A DNA stretch of 64,000 nucleotides from Icerya purchasi (lineage: Eukaryota > Arthropoda > Insecta > Hemiptera > Monophlebidae). The notes beneath the pieces are model-generated. The model worked only from the letters and a program-made list of their open reading frames with translations, ran no database searches and was not told where the DNA came from. The DNA lies in contig CM077116.1 of assembly GCA_039619475.1 (NCBI GenBank), positions 455,327,576-455,391,575 on the forward strand, written 5' to 3'. A program made the position numbers and the translations under genes. This document shows, one piece after another, positions 13,691 through 25,844 of the stretch. The number at the start of each line of letters is the position of its first letter. The first letter of the stretch is position 1.

Positions 13691-14735
13691 CTAGATACGA
13701 AATATCAAAGCGTTAGCTGCAAGCAAAAATAAGTAAGTGTTTTTTTAGTCCGTAAATATAATTTTTTATACATTGAAAAATTGTAATCTGATTTCGGATA
13801 TAAAAACGAACCGGTTATAACGACTAGATTACTTATGCTCTTTTAACCGATTTTCATTGTAGTTACTTGTTGTTCCAACACCGCTTCTAAGATATCTCAT
13901 TTAACGGGACGGGAAAGAATTTGGTAGCTTCTTCACTTTTTGACGATGCATTTAAATCAGAATTTTTTTTTTTTTTAAATTTCCACGGTAATCGAATGAT
14001 GAAAACCATTTTCAATCGGATACTGAGCGGAAGTATCTTTTCACGGTCCACGTGTTAAGTAATTTAAAACTTTTTAAACATCTTTTTTCCCTATTTTTAT
14101 TCTTGTCGTCACCTCTGCAATGCTTGATTCAATTTTACTGCAACTTTAACTGGATAAAAATTTAAAAAAAAATCGCATTTCTTTTCTTATTTGAGCCGAT
14201 AAACGTTTCATTTAGTCGCGTCAGAAATCCCTTATAGAAAATTTATGAAAATAAATACATGTATAAATTTCGTATTTAAAAAAATTTCGTACAATGAAAA
14301 AGCTTACAAAATTAAAATTGGAAAAGTTAATCCGAATCAATGGAATCATATTGATAGATTAATTTTATTTGTCTAACGCTTTCCGGTTACTTTTTTTAAA
14401 TGGTGTGCTACAGCACGTACATACAAAATTCTGATGAAATGAGAAAACGTGTCCGCATTTAATTATTTCCAAAATTTTTAATCTACAGTGATATGTATAG
14501 GTGTGCAACAACGGGGTTCTGTCAGGGCACCCTCAGCGAGAGCTAACGTTTTAGTTTAACATTTATAGTGAAACTTCCATAATCGTATCAGATTAACAAT
14601 ATAGATAATTTAATGTTCGAATTAACGTAGAATTTGATTTTGGAGTAATTTTGTCGTTTTGATTAAATTTTTTTCACTAAAAATGCCGAGTAAAATATTT
14701 GTCAACTTTCTTCGTAAAATGTTCAAAGAAACAGT

Positions 14736-15014
14736 ATGGAATTCTTGATAACGTGTTCTGTGCCATCGTGTGAAGCTGAAAGAAACTTTGGTGCTTTACG
14801 TCGCCTGAAAACGTACGTACGTAGCACTATGAGTCAAGAATGGCTGAACAATCTCGTTATTTGTCACGTGCGTAAGCAAGTTTTAAATGAATTTGTTGAT
14901 ATTGATTATGCCAAGGATTTATTGACTGCGCAGATTATCGTATTGGACAGTTTAGCACAAAATATAATGAAAATTCAACAATTATATAAATTGATGAAAA
15001 ATAAATACACTTAA
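14736..15014 (+). pseudogene. hAT transposase remnant, C-terminal dimerisation domain
   Basis: A 92-codon open frame contains VPSCEAERNFGALRRLKTYV, RSTMSQEWLNNLVICHV and a Val/Leu-rich tail. This matches the conserved C-terminal dimerisation region of hAT transposases (pattern S-CEAER-FS-L--LKTYLRSTM-Q-RL--L). The catalytic RNase H-like region is not present upstream in a readable frame, so this is the 3' end of a broken transposase gene. It ends at a clean TAA. The frame has stayed open over its whole length, so it is less decayed than many neighbours. Confidence 0.75.
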
Positions 15015-15048
15015 AACTGGCGTCACGTTTGTAGGTTTAGAAAAATTG

Positions 15049-15162
15049 TTATCCTTTTTGTTTTTTCTTGTCATCGATAGATATATGCTCTGAGCAGCCA
15101 CTCACAACGTTAGGTTGTTGCGCCCTTGAATATGTTGTATTACCTGAACTACTTGCTGACAT
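15049..15162 (-). CDS. Small anonymous ORF, convergent with the hAT remnant
   Basis: A 37-codon frame begins MSASSSGNTTYSRAQQ and ends with a Lys-rich tail and TAA. It lies tail to tail with the hAT remnant, 35 bases away. Ser/Thr/Gln-rich N-termini are common at transposase starts, but nothing diagnostic is visible. It may be chance. Confidence 0.15.
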   Translation of the reverse strand: MSASSSGNTTYSRAQQPNVVSGCSEHISIDDKKKQKG

Positions 15163-16019
15163 TTTAATTTACTAAAACAAAAAAACAAAAACAACAGATA
15201 TTAGCCTTATTTTTCGCATTTCTATAGGCGAACTCTTTTAAAACTAAATTTAAATCTGACGTTGCCGAACGTGGAACAACACTTGGAACAACATTGTACG
15301 AGTGTTAATCTTTGCTGCGTCATGGCAGATTTTAGATAAGTTTTGATCATTTCAAATAAAAACACTAAATAATCTTTTTTTACCCCCCCCCCCCGTTGGG
15401 CATGTTAGCAACGGATCTTCATCCAGAAAAAGTCAGATGTAGATTCGGTCAGCTATTGATAAAATAAAAAAACTGAGGGTAGGAACAACGGAGATCGACG
15501 AAAACGATAAGATATACGAAGCGCAATTAGGATTATGGAGTTTGATTGAAAACAGATCGGAGTGCAAAGAAGTACGTTCGTTCACGAGGGATGGACATTC
15601 AAAGAAGATATGGTCAGGATCACAGACGGCTTCGTCGTCAGGATGAAGAGGGCAACTAGGGGATAGAGCGAAACGAAAACGAAAACGTGAGGAGAGAAGA
15701 AGAGTATGATTACTAAATGATCATTCTGAAGCAGTATTTGACATTGACAGATGGCTCTGTCAGTTTCATTGCATTCACTAAAAGATGTTTGCCAGTTTCT
15801 GGTTCATTCTGCAGCTTTGTTACTTATAAGTTGGATAGATTTTTCTTTAATTATAATTGCACAGCTAACATCTGTAACTTCTTCGTCTGTAGCGTTAAAA
15901 TATTAAGCTCTCCAGTATGTTCTAACTTTTCTACTGTCTGTGCAGCTTCACGATCACGATATGCCCATATCAACCTACTGCGGGCTGTAGGCAATCCCTG
16001 GCGGGATAAGCTAGCCTAA
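15163..16019. other. Unassigned segment with a poly(C) tract
   Basis: It holds a C run at about 15,386-15,395. Between about 15,410 and 15,700 there is a purine-rich stretch that reads like decayed charged coding sequence with many stops, possibly a retroelement ORF1, but no motif supports that. Toward the end (about 15,985-16,050) a GC-richer stretch has self-complementary CCTGGC/GCCAGG blocks. Confidence 0.3.
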
Positions 16020-16385
16020 TCTCCAGTGCTGGCCAGGCAAATTGGGAGATACATTTTACACCTGCTGCTAAATTTACATGATAACGGTTAATATGCGATG
16101 CTAATGAAAACGCTAGTGTAGACGCAAGACTACACGCGAAACTGATCGCAATCGCTTGTTACCAATGCAGTCCCGCGTGTATCTGCCTACTATACATCAA
16201 CTAACGCGCATATGGTGTGGTATATGTGGTGGCTTGTCATTACCTTCCATATGATTCTATTAGCGGTTATTTAATTTTAATCTCTCATAATAACTTCTAT
16301 CGTCTCCTGGGATCGAACCGAGACCTCCATGACGGAAGCCAAGCGCTCTAGCAACTAGGCCATCATGACGACCTGTGCAGTTTAA
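16020..16385 (-). mobile_element. tRNA-derived SINE
   Basis: On the minus strand, TGGCCTAGTTGCTAGAGCG (16344-16362) matches a pol III box A and GGTTCGATCCC (16309-16319) is a perfect box B. About 25 bases separate them, as in tRNA genes. The arms do not fold into a functional tRNA: the T stem has a mismatch and the anticodon and acceptor stems do not pair. It is therefore a SINE head, not a tRNA gene. The body would run toward lower coordinates. Its 3' end is not clear, and the GC-rich block near 16,000-16,060 may belong to it. Confidence 0.6.
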
Positions 16386-17475
16386 CCGTTCATTAATCGC
16401 AATAGTATATTTTAAATTTTCGATAAATTTTTTTGAAATTAAATTTCTTTAATAATTTTATCTATTATTTCAAAGTATGATCGTCTGGTATTTTGTAGCG
16501 TGACTATGCTAATACTTTTAGGGATTTTTCTTATCTGAACTTCACAAGGACTATTTAAATTTGTTTCGAAATATTTTCCGTCTCTATGTAAATACTTTCA
16601 AATTTTACATCAGATTTTAAATTATCTAAGGTTGACAAAAGCACTTTTAAAGTTTATTTTGCTTCTGTAGCGACATATTATTATTCATTTAATAGCAAGT
16701 AGTTAATACTGGCTGCGATCGCCATTAACAGTCCGTCAAAACCTTCGTGACACTTCTGTCGCAATTGTTCAAAAATCTTGTCACGTGGAACAGTTAATTT
16801 TGTTGTTGGACATAATGCCAACGATCAGAGAGTAACTTACTTTCTTTTTCATCATCTCTTGACGACAGAACAATAATATGGAATATCTGTATATTATGTT
16901 GTTTTGCTGATTCTAAAATAATCTTCGAAACATTTTTTATCATACATATTGCTTTTGACGTCAGTTCACAAATGAAGTAAATGCGGTTGCTGCAGTGAAT
17001 ATAAAGCAATTTATGCTGTATATTTTCAATTGACTTTCTCACATCGTTTGTACAAATGATGATATATTGGATAGAGAAGGGCAACTTTAACTTGTAGTTC
17101 ATGTCGACTCTGTACGTGCAAGTCAACTTAGAGTCGAGTCGAACGTTGTGTAGGTTGACTCCATCGCAACTGTCGAGTCGATGTTTAATTTTCTATTGCT
17201 GTTATAAGGTTTTAATTAGTGACTTTAGCATAAAATCCGAAATCTTGTAACTGCCTGCCACTGTCGTGATAACGCGGACATCTTTTCTTTCAGCGAACAA
17301 TACGTCTATCTACAAAGCCGCACAAACACATACAATGTGTTATTAACCAAAAAAAAAAATCAAAAAAAAAACAACAACCGATACACAGAAAAACGTACCA
17401 GTTTTGCCATGAAACAAATTAGTCTACTATTAATAGGACACCTGAAAGATGACACACTCTAGTGGGTGATGATAA
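16386..17475. other. Unassigned DNA with an anonymous 110-codon ORF
   Basis: A minus-strand frame at 16794-17126 is open for 110 codons and has mixed composition, but I recognise no domain in it. Just beyond its start (17,100-17,190) several GAGTCGA/TCGACTC words are repeated. Similar words recur near 44.77-44.85 kb. Confidence 0.3.
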
Positions 17476-17479
17476 GAAG

Positions 17480-17825
17480 TAAAGAAATAAGAAATAGCTA
17501 CTGCGTGAGTAAAGTATAGTGATGAGTAGCTCCAGAAGGATATGTATCCCACAGTGAAGTTGATGATGTAACTGCGACTATAGTTCCAGACATGTATAAC
17601 TTCGACCCGGAAAATCCGAGCTAAATCGATGACTGTTATACAGATGATCCAGGTTCACACGGTTCTGCTATAGAAGCTAAAATATAGACCTTAAAGAGAT
17701 AAATCGTCCATTCTTTTCTGCTTTTCATACAGCATGAATATCTGAGCAGAAATGTGTCAGATCAGCTAGAAAAATGAAAAATGATAACATCGAAATTAAA
17801 AAGAAACTTTGTCGTTTTTTCCGCT
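17480..17825 (+). repeat. Repeat family X, copy 1
   Basis: This segment recurs in the window on the minus strand. About 17,530-17,690 matches 29.70-30.00 kb, sharing GTTGATGATGTAACT and ATCGATGACTGTTATACAGA. About 17,740-17,825 matches 25.50-25.61 kb, sharing GATAACATCGAAATTA. The reading frame over the shared part has conserved acidic codons with stops, so it is probably a decayed transposon ORF. I cannot name the family. It abuts a hAT terminus at 17,830. Confidence 0.55.
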
Positions 17826-17829
17826 AGAC

Positions 17830-18945
17830 CAGCGGTTCCCAAAGTGGGTTCCGCGAAAGGTTCATAGGAGTCCCGCGAGAAAATCATCAAGGTTGCCTTC
17901 CAACTGGAAAAACCGGGAAACCAAGAATAAGCCAGAAATTTTTCGTAAAACGGGAAAAAAATATTTTCTTTTTTTAAATTTAAAATTACATTTTACGTTG
18001 TAATTTCTATGATAACTTTTAAATCGAATTTGTATTATTTTTGTTAAAATTAAAATTTGAAAATATCACATCATTTCGCATAAAAAAGTGTCTGTTCGTT
18101 TTCAAAAACTATTACTCGTGCATTTCAAATAAAATTGATGTCGATCTGACTTTTAAATTAATTAATCATTCAGTGTTTTGTAATTATAAAAAAATTAAAC
18201 GACGAATTTGAACCATGATAGGATGCGTGATTTTCGTATGTAAGTTTCGATTATATGTAGTTACGGATTGATTTTTTTTAGTTTATCATGGATCTTAGGA
18301 TTGGCGGGCTGTTTTAAAATAAAAATTCAAACTCTAACGCAGTTTCTGAAAACGATTCATTTAATAAGGAAAGCGAGGGGCACAAGAAAATATTTCCGAA
18401 AGCGTAGTTATTGATCGGTATGATTTATATGATTTATAAATTAATTACAAAGAGGTAGATTTTTAGTTATTTCATAGATTGGCTTTTTTAGTTTAATTCT
18501 ATTAAAGGTACTTTAATTATTTACATAGAACGTAAATTTGGAAAGCACGGTATGTTGTACTGCAATTGTTGAGGAACTAAGAGATGAAAGCGAACATTAG
18601 CGACCTTTGAAAAAAAGGAAAATGCAACGAATCTTACCTTTCGGATTTTTACTCGTAGGAAACTCAGACGAACCGGATGGGAGCAGTGCCTTATTTTCGA
18701 AAAAATTCTATTAAACAGTTCACTGGTTTCGGTGAAGTTAAAATGACATTTTGACGCAAATCATGCAAATTGAAATGAAAAAGACATCCGGTTTTTTCGA
18801 AAACAAAAAGAATCGCACTAAGCCGTAGTGTCCAACTTCAATCTTCACACACTGGTAACATAGTAGCTGCGCAATCAGTTCAGAATAATTTAGCCCCAAA
18901 AATGTTGAAACGAAAATGAAATACAAAATCTTCATTTACTGTCTT
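17830..18945 (+). mobile_element. hAT (ZBED-like) element, 5' part
   Basis: CAGCGGTTCCCAAAGTGG (17830-17847) matches the well-known left end of many hAT elements. About 770 bases in, broken frames give CNESYL, PFGF and KDIRFFRKQKES. These resemble the N-terminal signature and BED-finger region of ZBED-type hAT transposases (family pattern K-R-K-Y-[DN]-E-S-Y-L-x-F-G-F). Stops and frameshifts are frequent. No matching right end was found, so the element is truncated or continues past recognition. Confidence 0.45.
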
Positions 18946-19555
18946 TTGGAAGTTTAAAAGCATTTTTTCACGGCCGTATTTAGAGTACTATCCTAAATTT
19001 ATATTCAATAACTTTCTGTTATTGACATCGCAAGTAGTTTTGGATTGATCTTTTTTATCTGCAATAAATTTTGGTGATGCTTTTGTTAACTTTAAGATAT
19101 CTTATTTAACACAGTTGTATCCGCAATTTATTTATTATGAATATTCACTGTAAAAGCTTTAAACATTTTTTAAGATATCCGTTGACACTTTTTAAATATT
19201 ATAGAAATTTGAAATTGCGGAATCTTTTCGATATATGAGTACGAACGAAAAAAAAAACCATAAAAGTAGGGCATTAAAAATTTTCTAAAAATATAATTTA
19301 AAAAAATATTTTTTTTTATTTTTATTTCCTCCCCACCAAATCGAATTCAGTATATTTCTGTTTTTTTTTTTTTACATGCTATGTACAGCAACTATGCTAG
19401 AAGCGTGCAGGTATAATTTAAATGTTGATTTATATTAACGGGAAAAAACCAGTAGACCTGAGCAAAGAGAGCAGAGAAGAAATTGTAATTATCTTGAAAG
19501 ATAACAGAAATATTTTTGTAAATATTTCATCTATGCCGCAAGAAGGAATGTACTA
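18946..19555. other. Unassigned AT-rich DNA
   Basis: No recognisable content beyond A and T tracts. Confidence 0.4.
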
Positions 19556-19559
19556 AAAG

Positions 19560-20110
19560 ATGTTCTACAGTCATGTTTAACATATCACACGATGCTGAAG
19601 TTGATCAAGAATATGCTTGTACGCAAGCGAAGGCGACACAAAACTGTCTGTGCTCTGCGAACAGCCGGTTCCTAATTCCACGCTTTTACATGTTTTTTGT
19701 TGATATAAAGATGGATATCAACCAGTTTTGTTGCCATACTTCCACCAAAAGATCTTTTGTTCAACTCTTTATATCTTCAAACGGGCTTTTTATGTTCGAT
19801 GGAGAACGTATCCTAGCGGCTTCCTTTTCTACTGTAACCGCTAAGCTGTTGCCAGGAATGCCCACGTGACTAGGTATCCAAAGGAATGACGCAACCAGCG
19901 AATATTATTTGACCATGAATATACTCATCAACTGGATGCGTTGAACGTTTTTGTATATTTTGTAAGGCCACAAGAGGTCTGTGCAAATTACTATATTATT
20001 TTTGTTCGCAGCAATTGCACATTTAAGTGCCAGTCTTATTCCATATAGTTTCGCGGATGTTGTTGAAAATGAAATCGGAAGAGAACAAATTTTTACCACA
20101 ATGGAATTTT
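19560..20110 (-). pseudogene. LINE ORF2 fragment: RNase H domain (I-like)
   Basis: Minus-strand translation gives KLYGIRLALKCAIAANKNN, then IVICTDLLWP (normally TDS at the catalytic Asp), then SLVASFLWIPSHVGIPGNSL with a following acidic and basic AKEA-like run. These are the ordered motifs of the RNase H domain carried by I-like LINEs, which removes RNA from the RNA-DNA hybrid. Frameshifts and stops interrupt it, so it is dead. Sequence beyond the domain toward 19,560 reads as decayed ORF2 tail. Confidence 0.72.
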
Positions 20111-21059
20111 GTACAATTGCGCATCGCGTATAATTCTGTAATTTTGAAGCGTTGGTTTAATACATACGAGACGTTCTAAATGAAAGTATCTTATGTACTA
20201 CAGCAAATCTTTATAAACGATTATTAATCATTAAAAAGGAAGGAATTTGAGAGGCCTGTAAGACCTGTTCTGTAGCAGGTAAATTCGGAGAAGAAATTGA
20301 ATGAAGAAAGAGGACAGAAGTGGTGTGGTAACTTCTTCTCAGATATGGGGGTAGCTCAGAAGCCTGGCAGAGTAGACTTGAAATGGGCGTAGTACGAAAA
20401 GCCCCGATAGCTAGACAGACAACTGAATATTGAACGCTGTCAAGTGATGAAAGAAATGTATTTGCTGCCGATGAATACAGCGGAGCCCCGTAATCGCACT
20501 TTGATTAAATCGAAGCAGCGATGAACGATGAGCTCTGTACGTTGAGTGTGATCATTTCGTAATCAGGTTGACCTTTTTTACGTATGATTCTTTTAAATAA
20601 GGGTTTTAATATTCAAAATAAATCTTAAGTATTTCACCGATTCGGTTGATATTACTAATCAATTGTTTAAGTAAATTTTGGTAGATCAGTTATAACGACG
20701 AATTTTACAGAAGTGAATAAATTTATTTTTTCCTGTAATGGAACTTAAATCTCTACCTTTGCCGGCCCACGATGAGAGGCTATTGACTACTACTTGAAGA
20801 ATATTTGTTCCTAGTTGATACACTATCTTTACTGAAGATTGGATCATGCCAGACATTTATTACAATATTAAATAAAGTCGGTTCCAAAATCGAATCTAGC
20901 GGAATTCTATTTTGCAGATGTATCGTTTTAGAGCGTGAGTTCCCGATTTTTACCCGGCATTGGCGGTCAGTTAGAAAATTTTTAATAAAAATTGCTAATC
21001 GTCCAAGAAACGTCCACTTTAAAGGCTTTCCAATATCTTATGTTTTGAAGTGCAATCAA
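20111..21059. other. Unassigned, probably decayed retroelement sequence
   Basis: Composition is closer to coding than the AT-rich flanks, and broken frames are present. The part from about 20,800 leads into the LINE fragment that follows and may be its decayed RT region. No motif is firm enough to name. Confidence 0.3.
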
Positions 21060-22215
21060 AGGCCAGTACATACTCAGTACCAAACCTCTATTGTGAAGCC
21101 TCAGAGTGGCCCTCACCGCTTCAACGTGATTACCTAACATTGAACCTCCTACTACGCACAGTTGCAAATCTGGCCCTTCCAATAGCAAACAGCGTTATAT
21201 GATCAGTCCAAAGCCCATAAGAAACCAAACTCTTAAGATCAAAAAGGATCTTATCTTACGCTCAGAATCTCTTAACACTGATTTACCAATGATTCAAGAT
21301 TTCCTCAATGTGGACAATAAACCTGCAAAAATCTTTCCCCCGTGGACAGCGAAACTGGCCTCATTTCACTATTCGCTGCTGCCAAATAAGCACTCTTACT
21401 TTTCCATAGTGCACAAACTCTTCTCGCTTTAAAAAAATTGACCGCTATATATTACTTAGATGGCACAAGGGTAACAGAATTTGCTGGTTGCGCAGTCGTT
21501 GCTGGTCGAAACGTTACCCTCATATTCTCGCTTCCACCGCTATTCTCCGCTCTATCTGTAGAATTACATATCTTTAGAGCACACAGTTAAATCACGCCAA
21601 CATAAAATAACAATAGACACGAACTCATTGACAGCCTTACATATAACATACCAAATCACCCACTAGTTAACTTCATAAATATAATTCTGCAAAGTTCACT
21701 ACCGAAGGTAACCTTCTTATGCGTTCCTGGTCACGCAAATACATCAAGAAACCTCGAGACCGATCATGCCGCAAAAAGGCATCCAAAATGTTTTTTGCTT
21801 CGCGTATTCAACCTCCACTTGGTGATATCACGGAAGCTAGCAAAAACCTTTTTTTCCGGAAATTGTGGAAGAAAATATGGACGGATCAACAAAACCCCTC
21901 ACACCTAGTTGCAGTAAAATTATCAGTTCACGAATGAAAATGTCAATCAGAAGGTCGAAAGGATCAGGTGGTGTTGTGCTGCCTACTTATCGGGCATTTA
22001 AACCTTACACATGGATATGTATTCCGGAATATTGCTCCATCAATCTGTGACAGATGTGAAGTTCCCATCACCGTCCCCCATCTTCTCGCAGAATGTCCTA
22101 CGATAACCTGTGCTCTAGTTTCACTCCTTTATATTCCCTTTCGTCACTCTTGTCCAACGATTCGCCATTCGACACATGCCTTCTTAATTTTCTCAAATCA
22201 GTAAGCCTATTTAAT
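21060..22215 (+). pseudogene. LINE ORF2 fragment: RT thumb, RNase H, terminal zinc finger (I-like)
   Basis: Plus-strand frames in order give NLYCEASEWPSPLQRDYLTL with NLLLRTVANLALPIANS (RT thumb/connection), DGTRVTEFAGCAVVAGRN (RNase H start), FLCVPGHANTSRN (the last RNase H block, normally VPGHAGI-GNE), VVLCCLLIGHLNLTHGYVF, and CDRCEVPITVPHLLAECP, the terminal CxxC...H...C finger. The order and spacing are those of the last third of an I/R1-group ORF2. At least three frameshifts and several stops are present. The upstream RT is missing or unreadable. Confidence 0.8.
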
Positions 22216-23056
22216 AAAATATAATGTACTTGCTGGCTGCGCTCCTAGCCTAGCTACTCTAGCAATGAATACGTTAATGTGTCAACAGAAACACATAGCT
22301 AAAAATCTAGCGGCAGCTGTTATCAATGAAGTTAAACAGACACAGTTTACTATCTCTAAACAACCTACGCAAACTTATTCTAGCAGTGGCTTCTGCCAGT
22401 GAATTAATTTTCAGTGTCAGTAATCAAACAGTCGAAGCAATAATAATCATTACGGAAGAAACAAATGATAAAAAGACTGAAGAAGTAATTGAAGAATCTA
22501 TTAAAGATATCAAACGAAACATTTCTCCATCTGCGGTCGGTGTAGCAGTAAATAATTGTGTTTAGACCGAGAAATAACTGAAATATAGCGATCATTTTAA
22601 AATGAAACCCGCAACGATGCCGAAAAGATGTGGCAGTAGTGGATTTAACCTTCCAAATGTGCACTTACTGGAAAAAAACTTTTACTGACTGTGGTAGCTT
22701 GGTGGCTGGAAAACACAGATAAAGAAAACATTAAGCATGCCATAGACGAATTGCGAGCAATAAACCTAATTCGGTATCAATTGAACAAAGTTTCTCCAAA
22801 TTGAGCATAAGATAGGAAGAATTTGTTAAAATTAGAACTTGCAAAAAATACAATATGTATGATCACCGTAAAGATCGGTATAGATCTGAGAAACTTATAG
22901 TTAATCCGGCCGTACAAGCAAAAAATGAGAACAAGTGCTCACACTGCGTTATTGAAGATTTCAAGGGAAAAAAAGATCAGGTGACAAATCCGGTTCCTGG
23001 AAAAGAAGCAGCTCAGTTAGCACTAACTTTTGTTCAGCATAAATTGTATAATAATA
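22216..23056 (+). other. Unassigned, possible retroelement ORF1-like remnant
   Basis: A 79-codon frame (22326-22565) has a charged, helix-forming segment ending ESIKDIKRNIS. Further broken frames continue to about 23,000. This is the kind of sequence seen in LINE ORF1 or gag-like proteins, and an R1-like ORF2 starts downstream, but there is no CCHC knuckle or other diagnostic motif. Confidence 0.25.
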
Positions 23057-23064
23057 ATTGTAAT

Positions 23065-23375
23065 CATGGGCGTCGCCAGCGGGGGGCAGGGGGGCAGCTG
23101 CCCCCCCCCCCCGGAGCCTTGAAACTTTTTAATCAACTGGCCATAATGAGCATTTATAAGCGCGTAATCATGAATAATTTGCCAGAAACCCACGAAAATT
23201 ATGTTTTAATTAAGATTTTATTCTTGTTTAATAAAATATTGAGCCTTTACAACTTATAAATTTTATTTTTTCTATAACTCATATCCTTTTTCTATCATCT
23301 TGCCCTCCCCCCCCCTGGCGGCTGGCAACTTATTTTACCCCCCTCCCCCCGGCCCATCGGCTGGCGACGCCCTTG
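23065..23375 (+). mobile_element. hAT-type MITE, copy 2
   Basis: The element starts CATGGGCGTCGCCAGC and ends GCTGGCGACGCCCTTG, with a perfect 8-bp duplication ATTGTAAT (23057-23064 and 23376-23383). It is 311 bp long. The interior shares the motif TAATTAAGATTTTATTCTTG with the other two copies and has poly(C) or poly(G) blocks near both ends. No coding capacity for a transposase. A 134-codon frame runs through it but is carried by the repeat. Confidence 0.9.
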
Positions 23376-23459
23376 ATTGTAATAACTACATTAAACGGGT
23401 TAAAATAATGGAAAATAGGTATGATTAAAAGCTCCCTCCTCTTTTAGATTAACAACACA

Positions 23460-25440
23460 AAAATTAATTTTTATTTAATTAATGTAAATCATACTGCAGA
23501 CACAGCAGAGAGAGACTCTATACTGTTTCCGAGATTGTCATACAGATTTCCTGATAAATTCAGAACCTTATCTTAAAGATCAAAAAATAACTAATGTTCC
23601 CCCCGCATGGCGAGCATTTGAGCATAAATATAATTGAATTAGAAAGTTATTTAATAATAATCGAAATATATGTCGAACATTACTTTGCTGCGTTTACCTA
23701 TCAGCACGTGAAGAAGTAGAATCCAAACTGAAAATCTTACAAAATACCTTGTGTACGCGCATAAAAATAATCAATATCTATTAGTAGGAGATTTTAATGT
23801 TAGATTGGTAATGTACGAATCAATTACTAATAAAAAAATACAAAAAAAAAAACGACGGATGAATTTGAGATGTTTCTATTTAGTTATAACTTGATTGTAA
23901 AAAATTCCTATAATATTAAAACAAAAATTATAATGGAGAAAGTGTAATCGATTTCAGTATCTCGATCAATTATAAATAAAATATCAAAAATTAATGTAGT
24001 CTTTCCCCATTTTAAATATGAAGTGCACGCGCCACTATCAATCAGTCTGTCACTAATGTAATAAACTATGATAAATTAAAACTAAGAATTCCTTCAGAAA
24101 TCCTTGAAAGTCGGTGTAGCAAATTTAAGAGTTGTAAAGATAAAGAATCCAATTCAAACCAATATTCAAGAATTCTATACAAACTTAACTAGATTTGTTA
24201 TTGATTCGGAAGAAACTAAAACAATAAACCAAAATGAGTGGTGGACTTCGGAACTAAAAATCTATAAGCAATTAATTTAAAAAAATGAAAAGAAAATCTT
24301 ATGACCTATACAAAAAAAGGAAATAATTATGTTAAACATTGTGCAAACAGGGTCATATTAAGAACTCTTAGGAAAAAATATAAAACAATAATTTTTCATG
24401 AAAAATCAAAAGCGTGGAAAAAATCGTTAGCACAAACACGCGTCTGGGGTAAACCTTATAAAACTACTATGGATAAGTATAAGAAACTGTATATTCTCTC
24501 ACTAAAGGACATGGATAACGTCGAAATATGTGATTTTAATGACGAAATAAATTTAATTATGAGAACACTCTTTCCTGATGCTGATGATAATATTGATGAG
24601 TATGAATCCATAGTTGGCTATAACTCATGAATTGCGGATAGATATTCAAACTTTAGACAAAATAATCAATAAACTTGAAAATAAAAAAGCTAATGGTTAG
24701 ACAAAATATCTAATAGATTGATAAAATGAATTAACGAAACAAATTCGAAACTAATGTTAAAAATATATCAGGCTCGTATTGATAATTTAATATTTCCAGA
24801 AATTTGAAAAAACGGTATACTGACGCTATTTAACAAACCAAGAAAAGACCAGAAGGATCCTGAGGTCTACAGACCAAAATAACTCTTCTGTCTACTATGG
24901 GAAAAGTTTTTGAAAAACAAATTATTCACTATCCAAATCAAGAAATTGAAATCAACAAAATATAACATGAAAATTAATTTGCCTATAGGAAAAGACACTG
25001 CACAGAAGGGGAGCAGTGGTAAAAATTTATAACATCTTAAAAGAGTTTAAAACAAACTATAATTTCGTACTATTACTCAGTTTCGATATCTTTGGCGCTT
25101 TTGACATGAAAAGATGGTCTGCAATTCTCGATGTAATGAAAGAAAAGAAAATTAATGATTCTTTAATACAGCTGATTGCTGCTTATTTTAAAAATAGAAA
25201 TAGAAATTATATTACAAGAAAAAAATTGCTGCCTTCAATATAAATTAAAGGCTGGAGTACCCCAGGAGAGTAGTTGCCTTGGGCCTATTCTATTCAATAT
25301 TTTTTTCTCCAAAATGCATAAAATAAAATCCTGTCCGCTTATTCAAGCTGCTAGTTATGCCGATGACGTTGCTCTAGCTATTTAAATACAATAAGTAGGT
25401 AATATATCTTCGTTTTGCGACAATTGGGCTAAGGCAAGAG
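23460..25440 (+). pseudogene. R1-like LINE ORF2: endonuclease and reverse transcriptase
   Basis: An almost complete but decayed ORF2 core. Near 23,780 broken frames give NNQYLLVGDFNVR (the GDFN block of the AP-type endonuclease that nicks the target), followed by EFEMFLFSYNLIVKNSYN. The linker at 24,301-24,630 is open for 109 codons. The RT follows: a YGKSF-like block near 24,900, FVLLLSFDIFGAFDMKRW (motif A, FD--GAFD), KAGVPQESSCLGPILFN (motif B region) and AASYADDVALAI (catalytic YADD). The copy ends soon after the YADD block, where repeat family X begins. Stops and frameshifts are spread throughout, so it is not functional. Confidence 0.8.
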
Positions 25441-25494
25441 CCTTGTAGTAATCCGCGTGTTAGATTAGATAGATTAAAGTATATTGCAAAATAG

Positions 25495-25725
25495 CTAGGA
25501 GTATAATTATACAGAGAGTTGTGTCTGCAGAAGAAACGATAAAGTTTCTTCCTAATTTCGATGTTATCATTTTTCACTTTTCTAACTGATCTGGTACATT
25601 TTTACTTAGGCATTCATTCCATATGAAACACAGACAAGGACAGACGGTTTATTCTATGTCGTCCTTTTTTTTAGGCGCAGTCTTATTTGACACTGTTCAT
25701 TTTCTGCACAAAAAAGAAATTAAAA
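25495..25725 (-). repeat. Repeat family X, copy 2
   Basis: The minus strand matches the 3' half of the copy near 17.74-17.83 kb (shared GATAACATCGAAATTA and a CAGATCAG...GAAAA block). It also shares an AGTCTTATTT-type segment with the copy at 29.65 kb. It directly follows the truncated R1-like RT, so it probably marks an insertion or deletion junction. Confidence 0.5.
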
Positions 25726-25844
25726 AAAAGATTGACAAAAACTGCTGCTAAGCGAAAAATCCTTTTTTGTTTACTCTGCATTATAATCAGTATGCATATA
25801 TATATATATATATATGCATGTAGATAGATTTTTATTTATTTTTT

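Noticed and set aside
16300..16380. Functional tRNA gene
   Set aside because: Boxes A and B are good, but the acceptor and anticodon stems do not pair, so it is a SINE head.
16794..17126. 110-codon minus-strand ORF as a host gene
   Set aside because: No domain, no splice context and no homology I can recognise. It is plausible as a chance ORF.
17110..17190. GAGTCGA words at 17.1 kb and 44.8 kb as a shared regulatory element
   Set aside because: The words match but flanks and spacing do not, so a common origin is not supported.
23065..23375. 134-codon ORF across 22,855-23,259 as a protein-coding gene
   Set aside because: Its second half is the hAT MITE, and the first half shows no motif.
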